20,985 bases of DNA from Savagea sp. (GCA_030152265.1 JASLHQ010000110.1:1-20985), one strand, 5' to 3'. Positions 1 through 7,433 are shown, counted from the first letter of the stretch. Program-made: numbers and translations. The notes: a model not told the origin generated them from the letters alone.

Positions 1-536
1 CGATTTTGGTACTTTAAATAGTAAGCATGTTCCCAAACATCGATGACGAGAAGAGGAGTCTTCTCATCTTTTAAAGGAGTATCTTGATTCGCAGTGCTCA
101 TCACTTCGAGTTCTCCTTCTTTGTTTAAGACGAGCCAACCATATCCGCTTCCAAATCGACTAATTGCCGCATTTGAAAGCAAGTCTTGGAACTGATCAAA
201 CGTATTGAAGCGACGTTCGATTGCAGTTTTAATATCGGCTGTCGGTTCGCCCCCACCATTCGGGCTCATCGACTCCCAGAATAACGTATGGCAATAATGG
301 CCACCACCATTATTTTGAACGGCCGTACGAATATCTTCTGGCACAGCTTGCAAGTCAGATAAGATTTGTTCAATCGACTGGCTTTTCAGCTGTTCGTTAT
401 TTTCAATCGCAGCGTTTAAATTGTTGACATACGTTGCGTGGTGCTTACCGTGGTGAATCTCTAAAGTCCGTGCATCGATGTACGGGTCTAGCGCATCTAC
501 TGCATACGGTAAGTCCGGCAATGTAAATGTTGACAA
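1..536 (-). CDS. sodA: Superoxide dismutase, Mn/Fe type (3' end cut by window edge)
   Basis: Cytoplasmic Mn/Fe-family superoxide dismutase, converting superoxide to peroxide and oxygen. The first 178 residues are present; the C-terminal part (about 25 residues by comparison with the family) lies beyond position 1. The metal ligands are visible: H28 (IHHGKHH), H83 (GGGHYCHTLFW), D166 and H170 (DVWEHAYY). The N-terminus (TLPDLPYAVDALDPYID) is typical. The start is a TTG at 534-536, placed 8 bases after GGAGGT; there is no ATG in that position. The residue before the second ligand is Cys (YCH), where Bacillus enzymes usually have Asn. Mn is more likely than Fe, but metal choice cannot be read with certainty. 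The gene is divergent from a redoxin gene, and its upstream region has a tandem repeat that resembles an MntR site. Confidence 0.95.
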   Translation of the reverse strand, partial: MSTFTLPDLPYAVDALDPYIDARTLEIHHGKHHATYVNNLNAAIENNEQLKSQSIEQILSDLQAVPEDIRTAVQNNGGGHYCHTLFWESMSPNGGGEPTADIKTAIERRFNTFDQFQDLLSNAAISRFGSGYGWLVLNKEGELEVMSTANQDTPLKDEKTPLLVIDVWEHAYYLKYQN

Positions 537-566
537 TGAAGGTCACCTCCAATTCCATTATTAGAA

Positions 567-604
567 ACTTTCTTGAGTACAACAAAGTTTCCTTAGTACA
601 ACAA
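567..604 (-). promoter_or_regulatory. Tandem 19-bp repeat, candidate MntR-type operator of sodA
   Basis: Two adjacent 19-base units, 567-585 and 586-604, agree at 16 of 19 positions; both end in GTACAACAA. The second unit contains AAGTTTCCTTA, which matches one half of the Mn-responsive MntR box as I recall it from Bacillus (a palindrome with GTTTCCTTA/TAAGGAAAC arms). The units lie between the proposed sodA -10 and the sodA start, a position where a bound repressor would block transcription. The repeat is seen; the MntR assignment is inference, and another metal or redox regulator is possible. Confidence 0.5.
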
Positions 605-629
605 TAAGTGATATCGATTAAAAATGCAA
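601..629 (-). promoter_or_regulatory. Candidate sigma-A promoter of sodA
   Basis: On the minus strand TTGCAT (624-629) and TATTGT (601-606) are separated by exactly 17 bases. Each matches the sigma-A consensus at 4 of 6 positions. Transcription would begin inside the tandem repeat at 567-604. Confidence 0.4.
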
Positions 630-669
630 CTATTTTGAGGCGAAAAGATAAAAAAGATGAGCAAATCGA

Positions 670-698
670 TTGAAATTATACGCATAGGGGTATAAAAT
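670..698 (+). promoter_or_regulatory. Candidate sigma-A promoter of the redoxin gene
   Basis: TTGAAA (670-675), a 17-base spacer and TAAAAT (693-698), 35 bases before the ATG at 734. Together with the divergent sodA promoter this makes 537-733 a two-way control region. Confidence 0.5.
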
Positions 699-733
699 GA
701 AGTTAGAAAATGATATAAAGGAGCGGATTTTAC

Positions 734-964
734 ATGAAAGCAACAGTATATACGACATCAACATGCCCATACTGCACGATGTTAACGAACTATTTAGATG
801 AGCAAGGGATCGCATACGATGAAGTGAACGTTCAAATGGATCCAGCAGCAGGTCAACGTCTCGTCGCAACGACAGGACAAATGGGTGTTCCACAAACTGA
901 AATTAACGGTCGTTGGGTTATCGGATTTGATCCAGAAGGAATTCAAGCGGCAATTCGTGGCTAA
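734..964 (+). CDS. Glutaredoxin/NrdH-family redoxin, CPYC active site
   Basis: Small (76 aa) cytoplasmic thiol-disulfide redoxin. The thioredoxin fold is shown by the beta-strand start KATVYTTSTCPYC with redox cysteines C11 and C14, the cis-proline loop TGQMGVPQTEI (P53) and the end GFDPEGIQ. The length matches NrdH/glutaredoxin-like proteins. The CPYC motif is that of classical glutaredoxins; NrdH proteins more often have CxQC. Start at ATG 734 behind AAAGGAG. It lies next to sodA and leads a two-gene transcript with a CxxC membrane peptide. Substrates cannot be read from sequence: reduction of protein disulfides is the family role. The nrd operon in this window lacks its own nrdH, so a link to ribonucleotide reductase is possible but not shown. 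Confidence 0.85.
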   Translation: MKATVYTTSTCPYCTMLTNYLDEQGIAYDEVNVQMDPAAGQRLVATTGQMGVPQTEINGRWVIGFDPEGIQAAIRG

Positions 965-965
965 T

Positions 966-1121
966 ATGAAACGCAAAATGTTTTGTACGTCTTGTAAAGT
1001 GAAAAAGACTGATTCGATTGAAGAACTAGAAAGCAAAATGTATCCGAAGTTTTGTATCGGACATATTGCGCTCATCGCGACAGGAATTTTCCTCGTCGGA
1101 TTTGAATTGTTCGTTAAATAG
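966..1121 (+). CDS. Small CxxC, single-helix membrane protein (51 aa), function unknown
   Basis: A 51-residue reading frame starting at ATG 966, one base after the redoxin stop codon. No clear ribosome binding site precedes it, so translation probably depends on ribosomes ending the redoxin gene. The N-terminal half is basic with a CTSC pair (C7, C10) and a third cysteine (C26). The C-terminal half, about residues 28-49, is a single hydrophobic helix (IGHIALIATGIFLVGFELFV). A terminator follows directly, which supports a real gene end. I do not recognise the family. The CxxC could bind metal (zinc-ribbon half) or exchange disulfides with the neighbouring redoxin; both are guesses. Confidence 0.65.
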   Translation: MKRKMFCTSCKVKKTDSIEELESKMYPKFCIGHIALIATGIFLVGFELFVK

Positions 1122-1158
1122 AAAGCTGTTCAGGGATTATTCTCTGAACAGCTTTTTT
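1122..1158 (+). terminator. Rho-independent terminator after redoxin pair
   Basis: Perfect 12-bp stem: AAAGCTGTTCAG (1122-1133) pairs with CTGAACAGCTTT (1144-1155), 10-base loop, then a T run to 1158. It separates the redoxin pair from the bce cluster. No strong promoter is visible between it and the regulator gene at 1197, so some read-through is possible. Confidence 0.85.
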
Positions 1159-1196
1159 GGGTTGAATCGAGTAAACTAAAGGAAAAGGAGAGACGA

Positions 1197-1883
1197 ATGA
1201 TGGATATGTCTATTTTTATCGTGGAAGATGATGAAGCGATTTATATGAATTTAAAAGAGCGATTAGAAAGTTGGGCATTTCAAGTGAGCGGTCCATCCGA
1301 TTTCCATCATGTGATGGATGACTTTTATGAAGCGGAGCCTCAAATTGTGTTGCTCGACATTCAATTGCCTGCATTCGATGGTTTCCATTGGTGTCGTGAA
1401 ATTCGCGCTATTTCGAAAGTGCCAATCATTTTTTTATCATCACGAGATCATCCGATGGATATGGTAATGGCGATGCAAATGGGGGCGGATGATTACGTTC
1501 AAAAGCCGTTTAATATGGACGTGCTCGTTGCAAAAATACAAGCCCTCGTCCGCCGAACGTATTCTTACGGAGATGAACCTTCCGATGTGATGGAATGGAA
1601 CGGTGCTTATTTGCAACTGAAAAAAGGAACGTTGCAAAAGGACGATATCGAAATTGAGTTGACGAAAAATGAATTTTTTATTTTAGCAGCGCTCGTCGAA
1701 GCGAAAGATACGATTTTATCACGCGATGATTTAATTCGAAAATTGTGGGATGACGAACGGTTCGTCAATGACAATACATTGACGGTCAACGTGAACAGGT
1801 TGCGTCAAAAATTAGCGGACGTCGAGTTGGATGCCTACATCGTCACGAAAAAAGGGCTCGGCTATATGGCAGAAACGAAGTGA
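1197..1883 (+). CDS. bceR: BceR-like OmpR/PhoB-family response regulator
   Basis: DNA-binding response regulator (228 aa) of an antimicrobial-peptide two-component system. The receiver domain spans about residues 4-118, with the acidic pair E10/D11/D12, phospho-acceptor D54 (VLLDIQLPAFDG), S81/S82 and K103 (VQKPF). A winged-helix DNA-binding domain covers about 130-226, ending in the usual TLTVNVNRLRQKL and GLGYM motifs. Start at ATG 1197 after AAAAGGAG. It is 6 bases from the kinase gene, and the pair precedes bceAB as in other Bce modules. The likely target is the inverted repeat at 2903-2936. The gene symbol is by family; a paralogue such as yxdJ or psdR type cannot be excluded. Confidence 0.9.
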   Translation: MMDMSIFIVEDDEAIYMNLKERLESWAFQVSGPSDFHHVMDDFYEAEPQIVLLDIQLPAFDGFHWCREIRAISKVPIIFLSSRDHPMDMVMAMQMGADDYVQKPFNMDVLVAKIQALVRRTYSYGDEPSDVMEWNGAYLQLKKGTLQKDDIEIELTKNEFFILAALVEAKDTILSRDDLIRKLWDDERFVNDNTLTVNVNRLRQKLADVELDAYIVTKKGLGYMAETK

Positions 1884-1889
1884 TGGGAC

Positions 1890-2915
1890 ATGATGACGAT
1901 TTGGAAATATGTGTACGACAAACGAATGTGGATTATCTTTCAATTGATCGTATTAGGTTTATTAAACGTCTTATTTTTCGTCGACAATGCGATCATTTTG
2001 CATCGGGATGCGCTCATTTATATGAATGTGTTATATGTCGCATTCGGAATCGGTTTTCTCGTCTGGCGATACCGAATGGAAAAGCCGTATTATAAAGCGC
2101 TCATTGAAATCGTTCAAGATCCAGCGATCGATGTATTAGCTCAACTGCCTTCGCCTGATACATATGAACAGCAACTGACACATCAGTTTGTTGAAGCGCT
2201 CGTGAAGCAATATCAACAAACATTGTCAGAAACGAAACGAGCGTACTTGGACCAAACGGAATTTATCCATGCCTGGGTGCATGAAGTGAAGGCGCCACTC
2301 ACTGCGATGAAGTTGACGCTCGATGCGAATCGTCACGACCCAGCCATGCGAAAAGTAGCGGCGGACTGGACACGCATCCATTTACTCATCGATGAGCATT
2401 TACATTTGTCGCGCTTATCTTCATTAGACCGTGATTATTTAGTGCAACAAGTGGACGCAGAATCGCTCATCATTCAAGAAGTGAAAACATTATCGAGCTG
2501 GTGTTTGGAAAAAAATATCGCAGTGGAGATTGACGGAAGCAACCCATCGATTTTGACAGATGAAAAATGGGCACGCTTCGTCTTCCGTCAACTATTGACA
2601 AATGCGGTGAAATACAGCCCAGAAGGCAGCGTCATTACGATTGAATCAGGTGTCGAGGATAACATTCCGTACATCTCGATTCAAGATGAAGGAAGAGGAA
2701 TTGCAGCACAAGATTTGCCACGTATTTTCGATAAAGGGTTCACTGGGCAGACGGGACGAAAACAAAATGCCGCAACAGGAATTGGTTTATACATTGCGCA
2801 CATGATCGGTGAAAAAATTAACATTACAATCCATATTGATTCTACAGTTGATGTCGGAACGACGGCGATTTTATCGTTTTCTAAGCCTAATCATTACGAT
2901 TCGCTCACAACGTGA
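1890..2915 (+). CDS. bceS: BceS-like intramembrane-sensing histidine kinase
   Basis: Membrane histidine kinase (341 aa) phosphorylating the preceding regulator. Two helices at about residues 13-34 and 39-58 with almost no outside loop mark it as an intramembrane-sensing kinase. Such kinases do not bind the peptide themselves but are controlled by the BceAB transporter. The H box is FIHAWVHEVKAP with H131; the N box is QLLTNAVKYSPEG; the G boxes are QDEGRGI and GIGLYIAH. Start at ATG 1890 with ATG ATG in tandem and only a weak GATGGG upstream, so translation is probably coupled to the regulator gene. The stop codon lies inside the 15-bp inverted repeat that follows. Confidence 0.9.
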   Translation: MMTIWKYVYDKRMWIIFQLIVLGLLNVLFFVDNAIILHRDALIYMNVLYVAFGIGFLVWRYRMEKPYYKALIEIVQDPAIDVLAQLPSPDTYEQQLTHQFVEALVKQYQQTLSETKRAYLDQTEFIHAWVHEVKAPLTAMKLTLDANRHDPAMRKVAADWTRIHLLIDEHLHLSRLSSLDRDYLVQQVDAESLIIQEVKTLSSWCLEKNIAVEIDGSNPSILTDEKWARFVFRQLLTNAVKYSPEGSVITIESGVEDNIPYISIQDEGRGIAAQDLPRIFDKGFTGQTGRKQNAATGIGLYIAHMIGEKINITIHIDSTVDVGTTAILSFSKPNHYDSLTT

Positions 2916-2942
2916 CAAAAATGTCACGTTGTGAGCTTTTTT
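2903..2942 (+). promoter_or_regulatory. Inverted repeat: candidate BceR operator and terminator
   Basis: Perfect 15-bp arms (2903-2917 and 2922-2936) with an AAAA loop, followed by six T residues (2937-2942). The core GTGACA-AAAA-TGTCAC is nearly identical to the BceR binding site upstream of B. subtilis bceA as I recall it (GTGAC/GTCAC arms around an A-rich centre). The stem plus T run is also a textbook intrinsic terminator for the bceRS transcript. The kinase stop codon (2913-2915) is inside the left arm. Both uses are inference; the palindrome and T run are seen. Confidence 0.7.
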
Positions 2943-2956
2943 GTTAGATGAATCGA

Positions 2957-2985
2957 ACGATTTTCGATAGAAAGGTCGATATACT
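2957..2985 (+). promoter_or_regulatory. Candidate activator-dependent promoter of bceAB
   Basis: A good -10 (TATACT, 2980-2985) without a recognisable -35 at the right distance (ACGATT at 2957-2962). The palindrome centre is about 70 bases before the expected start of transcription. A weak -35 is what an activated promoter would show. Confidence 0.45.
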
Positions 2986-3024
2986 GAACGTAATGATAAG
3001 TTTTTCGGAAAGGACGATCAAAAA

Positions 3025-3798
3025 ATGACTCAAACAATCGTATTGCAATCAACAAATGTACGTAAAGTGTATGGCACACGTCAAAATATGCAAGAAGTGT
3101 TAAAAGGAATAGACTTAAAAGTACGTGAAGGAGAGTTCGTCGGGATTATGGGACCGTCCGGAGCGGGAAAAACGACTTTATTGAACGTTCTCGCAACGAT
3201 TGACCGTGCGTCAGAAGGGTCGATTCGTATCGCAGGGACAGAAATTGCGACGATGCGTGACCGCGAACTTTCGACGTTCCGACGTGAACAACTCGGATTT
3301 ATTTTCCAAGATTACAATTTATTAGATACATTAACAGCGAAAGAAAATATTTTACTTCCTATTTCATTAAGCAAAGTGTCAAAACAAGAAGCGGAATCAC
3401 GTTTTATAAGTATTGCGGACATTCTCGGCATTACCGAGCTTGCGGATAAATATCCTCATCAATTATCCGGAGGACAAAAGCAAAGAACAGCAGCAGCGCG
3501 AGCGCTCATTAACAATCCATCGATGATTTTTGCGGATGAACCGACGGGAGCACTCGATTCAAAATCAGCTTCTTCTCTGTTGGAGACGCTTGAACGTGTC
3601 AATCGTGAAAACGAAGTGACGATTATGATGGTAACGCACGATCCACTCGCTTCAAGTTATTGTAGTCGTGTCGTCTTTTTACGCGACGGTCAAATTTATT
3701 CAGAATTGTACCGTGGAGAGGAGACGCGCCAACAATTTTTCCAAGAAATTTTAAAAGTGCAAGCGATGCTTGGAGGTGAGACGGTTGACTCTATTTGA
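3025..3798 (+). CDS. bceA: BceA-like ABC transporter ATPase
   Basis: ATP-binding subunit (257 aa) of a peptide-antibiotic sensing and detoxification transporter. Walker A GPSGAGKTT at 43-51, Q loop at FIFQDYN (about Q95), ABC signature LSGGQKQR at 147-154, Walker B MIFADEPTGALD from 167 with catalytic E172, and the switch histidine in MMVTHD. It belongs to the LolD/MacB-like group typical of BceA. Start at ATG 3025 with GGAAAGGA upstream. The last 14 bases overlap bceB. Two copies would pair with one BceB; the complex both protects the cell wall lipid cycle target and passes flux information to the kinase. Confidence 0.93.
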   Translation: MTQTIVLQSTNVRKVYGTRQNMQEVLKGIDLKVREGEFVGIMGPSGAGKTTLLNVLATIDRASEGSIRIAGTEIATMRDRELSTFRREQLGFIFQDYNLLDTLTAKENILLPISLSKVSKQEAESRFISIADILGITELADKYPHQLSGGQKQRTAAARALINNPSMIFADEPTGALDSKSASSLLETLERVNRENEVTIMMVTHDPLASSYCSRVVFLRDGQIYSELYRGEETRQQFFQEILKVQAMLGGETVDSI

Positions 3799-5698
3799 TC
3801 TCGTCTTGCGCAATATGAAGAAAAATGTGAAGCATTACTATTTATATTTCTTCGCGCTCATTTTTAGTGTCGCTCTTTATTTCGTTTTTGCGTCTTTACA
3901 ATTTGATACGACAGTAGCGGAGCGTACAGCGTTGTCTGGCAGTATGACATCGGGTTTTAAAGTAGCCAACATTTTACTCATCGTCATCGCTGGAATTTTC
4001 ATCATTTATGCGAATTCGATTTTCTTAACGCGACGCAGTAAAGAAATTGGTTTGTACCAATTGATTGGATTGACGAAAAATGCGGTCGCTAAAATGCTGA
4101 TCATTGAAAACGTGTTGTTAAGTTTCGGCGCGTTAATCGTCGGTATTTTAACAGGTACGATCGTATCACGACTCTTTTTACTTCTATTATTAAAAGTAGT
4201 TGGCATTCAAGAAACGGTTCAACTTCAATTTTCGATGGACGCTTTGAAAAGTACATTGTTCGTCTTTACGATTATCATTGTCATTACATCGATTCAAATG
4301 ATTCGAAAAGTGTATAAAAAGACATTGATTCAATTGTTTAAAGCAGATCAAGCGACAGAAATTGTGAAAGAGCCAAAAGGATTCATTACAGCAATTCTCG
4401 CGATTGGTGGAATTAGCTTCATTGTTTTCGGATATTGGTTAAGTGGCAATATGATGAATCAATATTTACTGTTCAATATGTTGCTCGTTTTATTCAGTAC
4501 GATATTCGGTTCTTATTTAGTGTTCCGCGTCTCAATCGGTTGGGTTCTCGGACGTATTCGTAAAATGAAAAAAGGACATATGTCGTTAAAAGATAGTTTA
4601 TCGATTGCGCCACTCATGCATCGGATGAAAGGGAATGCGCAGTCGCTCACAATTATTACGACGTTATCTGCTATGGCGATGACGATGATTGCGATTTCGT
4701 ATTCGTTATATTATTCTAATGCAGAAGTGACCCGTCAATTGTTGCCGAACGATTTTCAGTTTTCGGAAGAACCGAATGCGTTCATAGGATCGGTCGAGCA
4801 ATTGAAGCAGTTTGAACAACGTTTAACAGCGGAACAAATTAACTATGAACGGTCAACCGTTCACGCTTATCCGATTGAATTGTCTTTAGAAGAAGCGGAA
4901 GTGAATGAGATGGTGCGAGAAGATTTGACCGCTCATGTCGTATCGACTGAAGAGTTGAGCTATCTCGGCTATGACTGGAACGATGATTATGCCGCACTTC
5001 ATTACAGCATGTTGTACTGGGCATTTAAAGATACGAAAATGCCGGTTGATGTCGAACTAAGTGACGGTCAAAAATTAATCATTCATGAATTTTCTGGAGA
5101 TAATATTTTTAACTTAACGTCATTTGAGGCGAATTTAGTCGTTTCTCCTGCACAGTATGAGCGATTGAAACAATATCAAAGCGGAGAAGAGAGTCCCGTT
5201 CGTTATGCGATTTCCGTTTCTGATAGCGAACTCGAACAAGCACAACGTCTCTTTGAAGAAGTGGTGGAAGATGAAGTGTTGCGCCACTCGACTTATTATG
5301 AGAAGTATCAAAGTATGCGCCAAAGTAGTGGACTTATGATTTTCATCGCTGGATTTTTAGGGCTCGTCTTTTTAATTTCGACAGGAAGTATTTTATACTT
5401 TAAACAGATGACAGAAGCGGAACAAGAAAAACAAAGTTATAAAACGTTGCGTCAACTCGGATTTAGCACTAGAGAATTATTGAGCGGTATTCGCCGTAAG
5501 CAAGTGTTCGTTTTCGGTTTACCATTAATGATCGGATTGTTACATTCATGGTTTGCGGTGCAATCGGCGAACATTATTTTCATGACGGACGTGACGGTTC
5601 CGACTTTAATAGCGATGGGTGTTTACTCGCTCATTTATTTATCGTTTGCTGTATTGACGATGGGGTATTATAAAAAAGTAGTGAAACAATCGATGTAA
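3785..5698 (+). CDS. bceB: BceB-like ABC transporter permease
   Basis: Large membrane subunit (637 aa) of the BceAB-type transporter. The chosen start is TTG 3785, 8 bases after GGAGGTGA (giving MTLFDLVLRNMKKN, the standard BceB N-terminus); an upstream TTG at 3770 overlaps the ribosome site itself. Hydrophobic helices occur as one N-terminal helix, then further FtsX-like helices up to about residue 310. A long outer domain of about 200 residues (from VTRQLLPNDF to STYYEKYQSMRQ) follows, then three C-terminal helices. This matches the 10-helix BceB plan with its peptide-recognising extracellular domain between helices 7 and 8. The specific antibiotic cannot be predicted. Confidence 0.92.
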   Translation: MTLFDLVLRNMKKNVKHYYLYFFALIFSVALYFVFASLQFDTTVAERTALSGSMTSGFKVANILLIVIAGIFIIYANSIFLTRRSKEIGLYQLIGLTKNAVAKMLIIENVLLSFGALIVGILTGTIVSRLFLLLLLKVVGIQETVQLQFSMDALKSTLFVFTIIIVITSIQMIRKVYKKTLIQLFKADQATEIVKEPKGFITAILAIGGISFIVFGYWLSGNMMNQYLLFNMLLVLFSTIFGSYLVFRVSIGWVLGRIRKMKKGHMSLKDSLSIAPLMHRMKGNAQSLTIITTLSAMAMTMIAISYSLYYSNAEVTRQLLPNDFQFSEEPNAFIGSVEQLKQFEQRLTAEQINYERSTVHAYPIELSLEEAEVNEMVREDLTAHVVSTEELSYLGYDWNDDYAALHYSMLYWAFKDTKMPVDVELSDGQKLIIHEFSGDNIFNLTSFEANLVVSPAQYERLKQYQSGEESPVRYAISVSDSELEQAQRLFEEVVEDEVLRHSTYYEKYQSMRQSSGLMIFIAGFLGLVFLISTGSILYFKQMTEAEQEKQSYKTLRQLGFSTRELLSGIRRKQVFVFGLPLMIGLLHSWFAVQSANIIFMTDVTVPTLIAMGVYSLIYLSFAVLTMGYYKKVVKQSM

Positions 5699-5714
5699 GA
5701 GAGGATGGAATGAA

Positions 5715-6857
5715 ATGAGTGCATATGTGACGCCAATTGTATCGGCGATCATCGTTTTTGCAGCGATCGCAATACTTGTAACCGTACCGTGGGCCGTTTA
5801 TCAATATCGAAAATATGGCTATTATAGCTTTTGGAAGTCATTTATGCTCGCAACCTTTATCTTTTACAGTTTGAGTGCTTTCTTCCTCGTCATTTTGCCA
5901 TTACCGGAGTCGCGAGTGAACTGCGTAGAGCGTTTGCCACTTGCTCATTACATGCAGACGACGCCGTTTCAATTTATAACAGATATTCAGCGTGAGGCGA
6001 CGATCCAATGGTCGTCTCTCGCTACTTATAAACAATTAGCGAGAACTCCTGCTTTTTATCAATTAATTTTCAACATATTGTTACTATTGCCACTCGGTGT
6101 GTATATCCGTTACATGTGGAAGCAAAAGCGTAACATTTGGAAAGCGTTCGTCATCGGATTTGCTGTCTCACTCTTTTTTGAAGTGACACAGTTGACGGGA
6201 TTGTACGGGTTTTATACGTGCCCATATCGATTGTTCGATGTCGATGACTTGATGGCGAATACGACAGGAGCTGTGCTCGGTTTCATTTTAGCACCCCTCT
6301 TTTTAATGTTTATTCCATCGAAATCATCGCTACAAATTCGCGATGCGGCGATGTTGGAAAAACGTGAAGCGACACGAGGTGCAGAATTGTTAGCACTTTT
6401 CTTCGATATTATTGCAGCACAAGTAATTGCAGGAATAATTGCGGCTTTTGGCAATCAACAATGGTTTGAACAACAACTAATATTTTTCATCGCATTATTG
6501 GTAATGATTGTCCTCGTCCCACTTGTAAATCGTGGAAGGACTCTCGGTGCCCGTATAGTGAACATTCGTTACGAAACGATTCAACATACGCTCGGTCTCA
6601 GTTTAGTGAAGCGTTATATTGCGATTACGTTACCGTACATGTTAGGAATGATTTCGTCGATGACCGATGCAGCAGTGCCGAACGAAACAGGATGGACACT
6701 CATCTTTTTAATTGCGATCAATTTCCTTTCTGTTTTCGTCAATGCGACGATTATTCTCCATATCGCAATACGTCTCATAAGTCGCACGAAGCCGTTTTAT
6801 TTTGATCATTATAGCGGAACGATCGCTTTGAAAAAAGAAAGGAAGACGAACGAATGA
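5715..6857 (+). CDS. VanZ-like / RDD domain fusion membrane protein
   Basis: Polytopic membrane protein (380 aa). The N-terminal 200 residues carry a VanZ-like domain: a leading helix, LVILPLPESR, FNILLLLPLGVYIR, and the acidic core SLFFEVTQLTGLYGFYTCPYRLFDVDDLMANTTGAVLG. From about residue 215 an RDD domain follows (RGAELLALFFDIIAAQ; NRGRTLGARIVNIRYE). VanZ homologues lower glycopeptide (teicoplanin) susceptibility; RDD domains are of poorly defined transport or ion-exchange function. The fusion exists in other Bacillota. It sits 16 bases after bceB and overlaps yxeA by 4, so it is part of the bce transcript, pointing to an envelope-protection role. Start at ATG 5715. Confidence 0.85.
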   Translation: MSAYVTPIVSAIIVFAAIAILVTVPWAVYQYRKYGYYSFWKSFMLATFIFYSLSAFFLVILPLPESRVNCVERLPLAHYMQTTPFQFITDIQREATIQWSSLATYKQLARTPAFYQLIFNILLLLPLGVYIRYMWKQKRNIWKAFVIGFAVSLFFEVTQLTGLYGFYTCPYRLFDVDDLMANTTGAVLGFILAPLFLMFIPSKSSLQIRDAAMLEKREATRGAELLALFFDIIAAQVIAGIIAAFGNQQWFEQQLIFFIALLVMIVLVPLVNRGRTLGARIVNIRYETIQHTLGLSLVKRYIAITLPYMLGMISSMTDAAVPNETGWTLIFLIAINFLSVFVNATIILHIAIRLISRTKPFYFDHYSGTIALKKERKTNE

Positions 6858-7219
6858 AAAAAATAGGATTAATTTTAACGATTGCTGTTTTCTTGCTCTT
6901 AAGTGTTTTATTTTACTTTTTGCGCGGGACGAATTTAAATCGTTTCGGGGCAGAACATTACTATTTGCAAATTACAACCGATGGAGAAAGTGAAATTACT
7001 GTAATCGACACAGGCGAAAAGATGGAACGTTTTAGTTACCAATTACCAGCTTATAATGAACAAGGCGACATGAAAGAAATGACGTTTACAAGTCATAAAA
7101 ATTTGCGTCGTGATGCATATTTACAATTGTTTTACAAAGAGTCAAAAGGGGTAACATCGTATGAAGAAGTACAAGAAAATGACATTCCAGAAAAAGCACT
7201 AGAGCAATTAAAACAGTAA
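6854..7219 (+). CDS. yxeA: YxeA-family (DUF1093) exported protein
   Basis: Small protein (121 aa) with an N-terminal membrane/signal helix (residues 3-23) and an outside domain of YxeA/DUF1093 type: the GAEHYYLQI strand, FSYQLPAYNEQGDMKEMTF, NLRRDAYLQLFYKE, and the closing pattern SYEEVQENDIPEKALEQL. It starts with ATGA overlapping the stop of the VanZ-RDD gene and ends just before a terminator. In B. subtilis yxeA follows the Bce-type yxdJKLM system, so the pairing with bceAB here is a conserved context. The molecular function is unknown; a role in envelope stress is inferred from the company it keeps. Confidence 0.85.
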   Translation: MKKIGLILTIAVFLLLSVLFYFLRGTNLNRFGAEHYYLQITTDGESEITVIDTGEKMERFSYQLPAYNEQGDMKEMTFTSHKNLRRDAYLQLFYKESKGVTSYEEVQENDIPEKALEQLKQ

Positions 7220-7236
7220 AATGAGAAAGAATGACT

Positions 7237-7274
7237 AAATTGCAGGAACGTCTTCGGCGAACTTGCAATTTTTT
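7237..7274 (+). terminator. Terminator of the bce cluster
   Basis: AAATTGCA (7237-7244) pairs with TGCAATTT (7264-7271) around an inner CGTC/GGCG helix, then a T run to 7274. It follows the yxeA stop by 17 bases. Confidence 0.75.
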
Positions 7275-7313
7275 GTTCGTTTAAACAAAAAGACGAGCGT
7301 AAAAAAAAATAGG

Positions 7314-7322
7314 TGGTATAAT
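7314..7322 (+). promoter_or_regulatory. Extended -10 promoter (TGGTATAAT) far upstream of nrdE
   Basis: A perfect extended -10, TGGTATAAT, without a matching -35 (CGAGCG at the 17-base position). It lies 312 bases before the nrdE start. A small hairpin (GAGAAC 7344-7349 / GTTCTT 7354-7359, then Ts to 7363) begins about 15 bases after the expected start. Either a long nrd leader or a very short terminated RNA could start here. Confidence 0.4.
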
Positions 7323-7433
7323 AGAGTTTGCGCCAGAGGGAATGAGAACGGTTGTTCTTTTTTGCAACATAGGAAAAACGGCTAAATACTTTAATTTCTC
7401 GTTCTAAAAATTAAAAATGGCATTTTCTGTAGC

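Noticed and set aside
885..965. A longer version of the small CxxC protein starting upstream in the same frame
   Set aside because: It would overlap most of the redoxin 3' end in another frame; ATG 966 directly after the redoxin stop gives a compact protein with sensible features.
3770..3784. Upstream TTG start for bceB
   Set aside because: It overlaps the GGAGGTGA ribosome site; TTG 3785 is at the right distance and gives the family N-terminus.
7344..7363. A separate small RNA ending at a terminator just after the extended -10
   Set aside because: The stem is only 5-6 bp; kept as part of the nrd leader finding rather than called as an RNA gene.
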